Assembly: GCA_017412265.1 (NCBI GenBank)
Contig: JAFPYK010000064.1
Location: forward strand, 1 to 7,313
Direction of reading: 5' to 3'
Source: Lachnospiraceae bacterium
Lineage (GTDB): Bacteria > Bacillota > Clostridia > Lachnospirales > Lachnospiraceae
Length of the DNA: 7,313 nucleotides
Shown piece by piece: positions 6,622 through 7,313 of the stretch (its first letter is position 1; each line of letters opens with the position of its first letter). The notes below the pieces were generated by a model that was not told where the DNA came from, ran no database searches, and saw nothing but the letters and a program-made list of their open reading frames with translations. The translations under genes and the position numbers were made by a program.

Positions 6622-6622
6622 A

Positions 6623-7313
6623 TTATACCATGCCTCCAAACTTTTTTCTACGTGCCTCCGCCGAAAACGCAGCGGTCGTGGCCGCCTGCCTCAGGAGCTC
6701 GAAATTCACCGAAGACAGCGGCGTCTGTTCCCGGATCATCGACGTGTAGATCCCTGCCCGCTCGTCACAGCCGATCAGGAGAAAGCCCTTGAGCCGGTCA
6801 TCACGGGTGTACAGCCGCTTCAGAGAGTGCTCCGTCCGCTCCTCGTACAGCTCTCCTTCATAGGTGCCGGCGGTCATCGCGTGCAGCCCGAAGAAGCCGA
6901 TCGAATTCATCGGGATCCCCTTGTCATATGTCTCCGAGCCGCCTCCCATATTTACACCCGCCGTATATCCCTGCAGAACAGCGTTGGGAAGGATCGCAAG
7001 CACCCGCGGCTTACCAGAGGACAGGTCCATCCCCTCCGTGCAGTCCCCCGCGGCATAGATCCCGGGGACCGAGGTCCTCATCTGCCCGTCCACGAGGATG
7101 CCGCGGTTCACAGCCCCGCCGATCTCGCGCAGGAGCCCGGTGTTGGCCCGCACGCCGACCGCAAGGACCAGCACGTCATACGGAACCTCCGCCCCGCTGT
7201 TCATGAAAGCCACATTTCCCTCAAAACGCGCGACACTGTCCTTCAGGAAGAACCGGATCCCGTGCTGCTCCAGATGTGCCTGCATCAGGGCCGCGCCGTC
7301 CGCGTCGAGAATG
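6623..7313 (-). CDS. FAD-dependent pyridine nucleotide-disulfide-type oxidoreductase, 5' end beyond the window
   Basis: This is the C-terminal 229 residues of a flavoprotein oxidoreductase. The frame stays open to the right edge (ILDADGAAL precedes the first internal Met at 7285), so that Met is not the true start. The fragment contains the end of the NAD(P)H-binding domain, with YDVLVLAVGVRANTGLL in place of the usual GVRPN, then the second FAD-binding motif TSVPGIYAAGDCTEG at about fragment residues 80-94, whose Gly-Asp contacts the FAD ribityl chain. The C-terminal portion includes LKRLYTRDDRLKGFLLIG and resembles the tail of rubredoxin/NADH-oxidase-type reductases. In this operon it probably supplies electrons from NAD(P)H, directly or through a ferredoxin, to the split glutamate synthase, as GltD does in the classical enzyme; this is inferred from context. 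The stop is one base from the next start. The FAD-binding N-terminus is not visible. Confidence 0.9.
   Translation of the reverse strand, partial: ILDADGAALMQAHLEQHGIRFFLKDSVARFEGNVAFMNSGAEVPYDVLVLAVGVRANTGLLREIGGAVNRGILVDGQMRTSVPGIYAAGDCTEGMDLSSGKPRVLAILPNAVLQGYTAGVNMGGGSETYDKGIPMNSIGFFGLHAMTAGTYEGELYEERTEHSLKRLYTRDDRLKGFLLIGCDERAGIYTSMIREQTPLSSVNFELLRQAATTAAFSAEARRKKFGGMV

Noticed and set aside
6622..6639. The TTG at 6639 as the start of the GXGXG gene.
   Set aside because: It sits on the GGAGG that serves the ATG at 6621 and has no ribosome binding site of its own.

Overview
The window looks like a chromosomal segment of a GC-rich member of the Clostridia, most likely in or near the Lachnospiraceae. 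The reasons are the gene content (compact type I glutamine synthetase next to an ANTAR regulator and a split glutamate synthase, a DegV-family protein, a TopB of the Firmicutes type), strong AGGAGG-like ribosome binding sites, and sigma-A-like promoters. The genus cannot be fixed from the sequence alone. No phage, insertion sequence, CRISPR array, tRNA or rRNA is visible. All six genes look intact except the one cut by the right edge.

Left part (1-2820, minus strand): a two-gene unit in which topB (DNA topoisomerase III) is followed 17 bases later by a stand-alone left-handed beta-helix acyltransferase-like protein resembling only the C-terminal half of GlmU. Beyond its stop codon, positions 46 to about 155 hold two copies of a 58-base tandem repeat, each with an internal 7-base inverted repeat; the second copy runs into the end of the coding sequence.

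Middle (2821-4062): a 220-base divergent intergenic region carries one well-formed promoter for topB (minus) and one for a DegV-family fatty-acid-binding protein (plus). The degV gene ends at a hairpin terminator in a convergent intergenic region.

Right part (4063-7313, minus strand): four tightly spaced genes of a nitrogen-assimilation operon, transcribed from beyond the right edge towards the left: an FAD/NAD(P)-dependent oxidoreductase (5' end missing), a stand-alone GXGXG-domain glutamate synthase subunit, a compact type I glutamine synthetase, and a regulator with a degenerate receiver domain and an intact ANTAR RNA-binding domain. Together they suggest a GS/GOGAT ammonium-assimilation unit in which glutamate synthase is split into separate domain proteins, its last gene encoding a probable antiterminator. 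The amidotransferase and FMN-binding GOGAT parts would be expected to the right of the window.

Nothing here is clearly a wholly new system. The points most worth a second look are the glutamine synthetase without the usual glutamate-flap residue, the unphosphorylatable-looking ANTAR regulator, and the 58-base repeat at the left edge.
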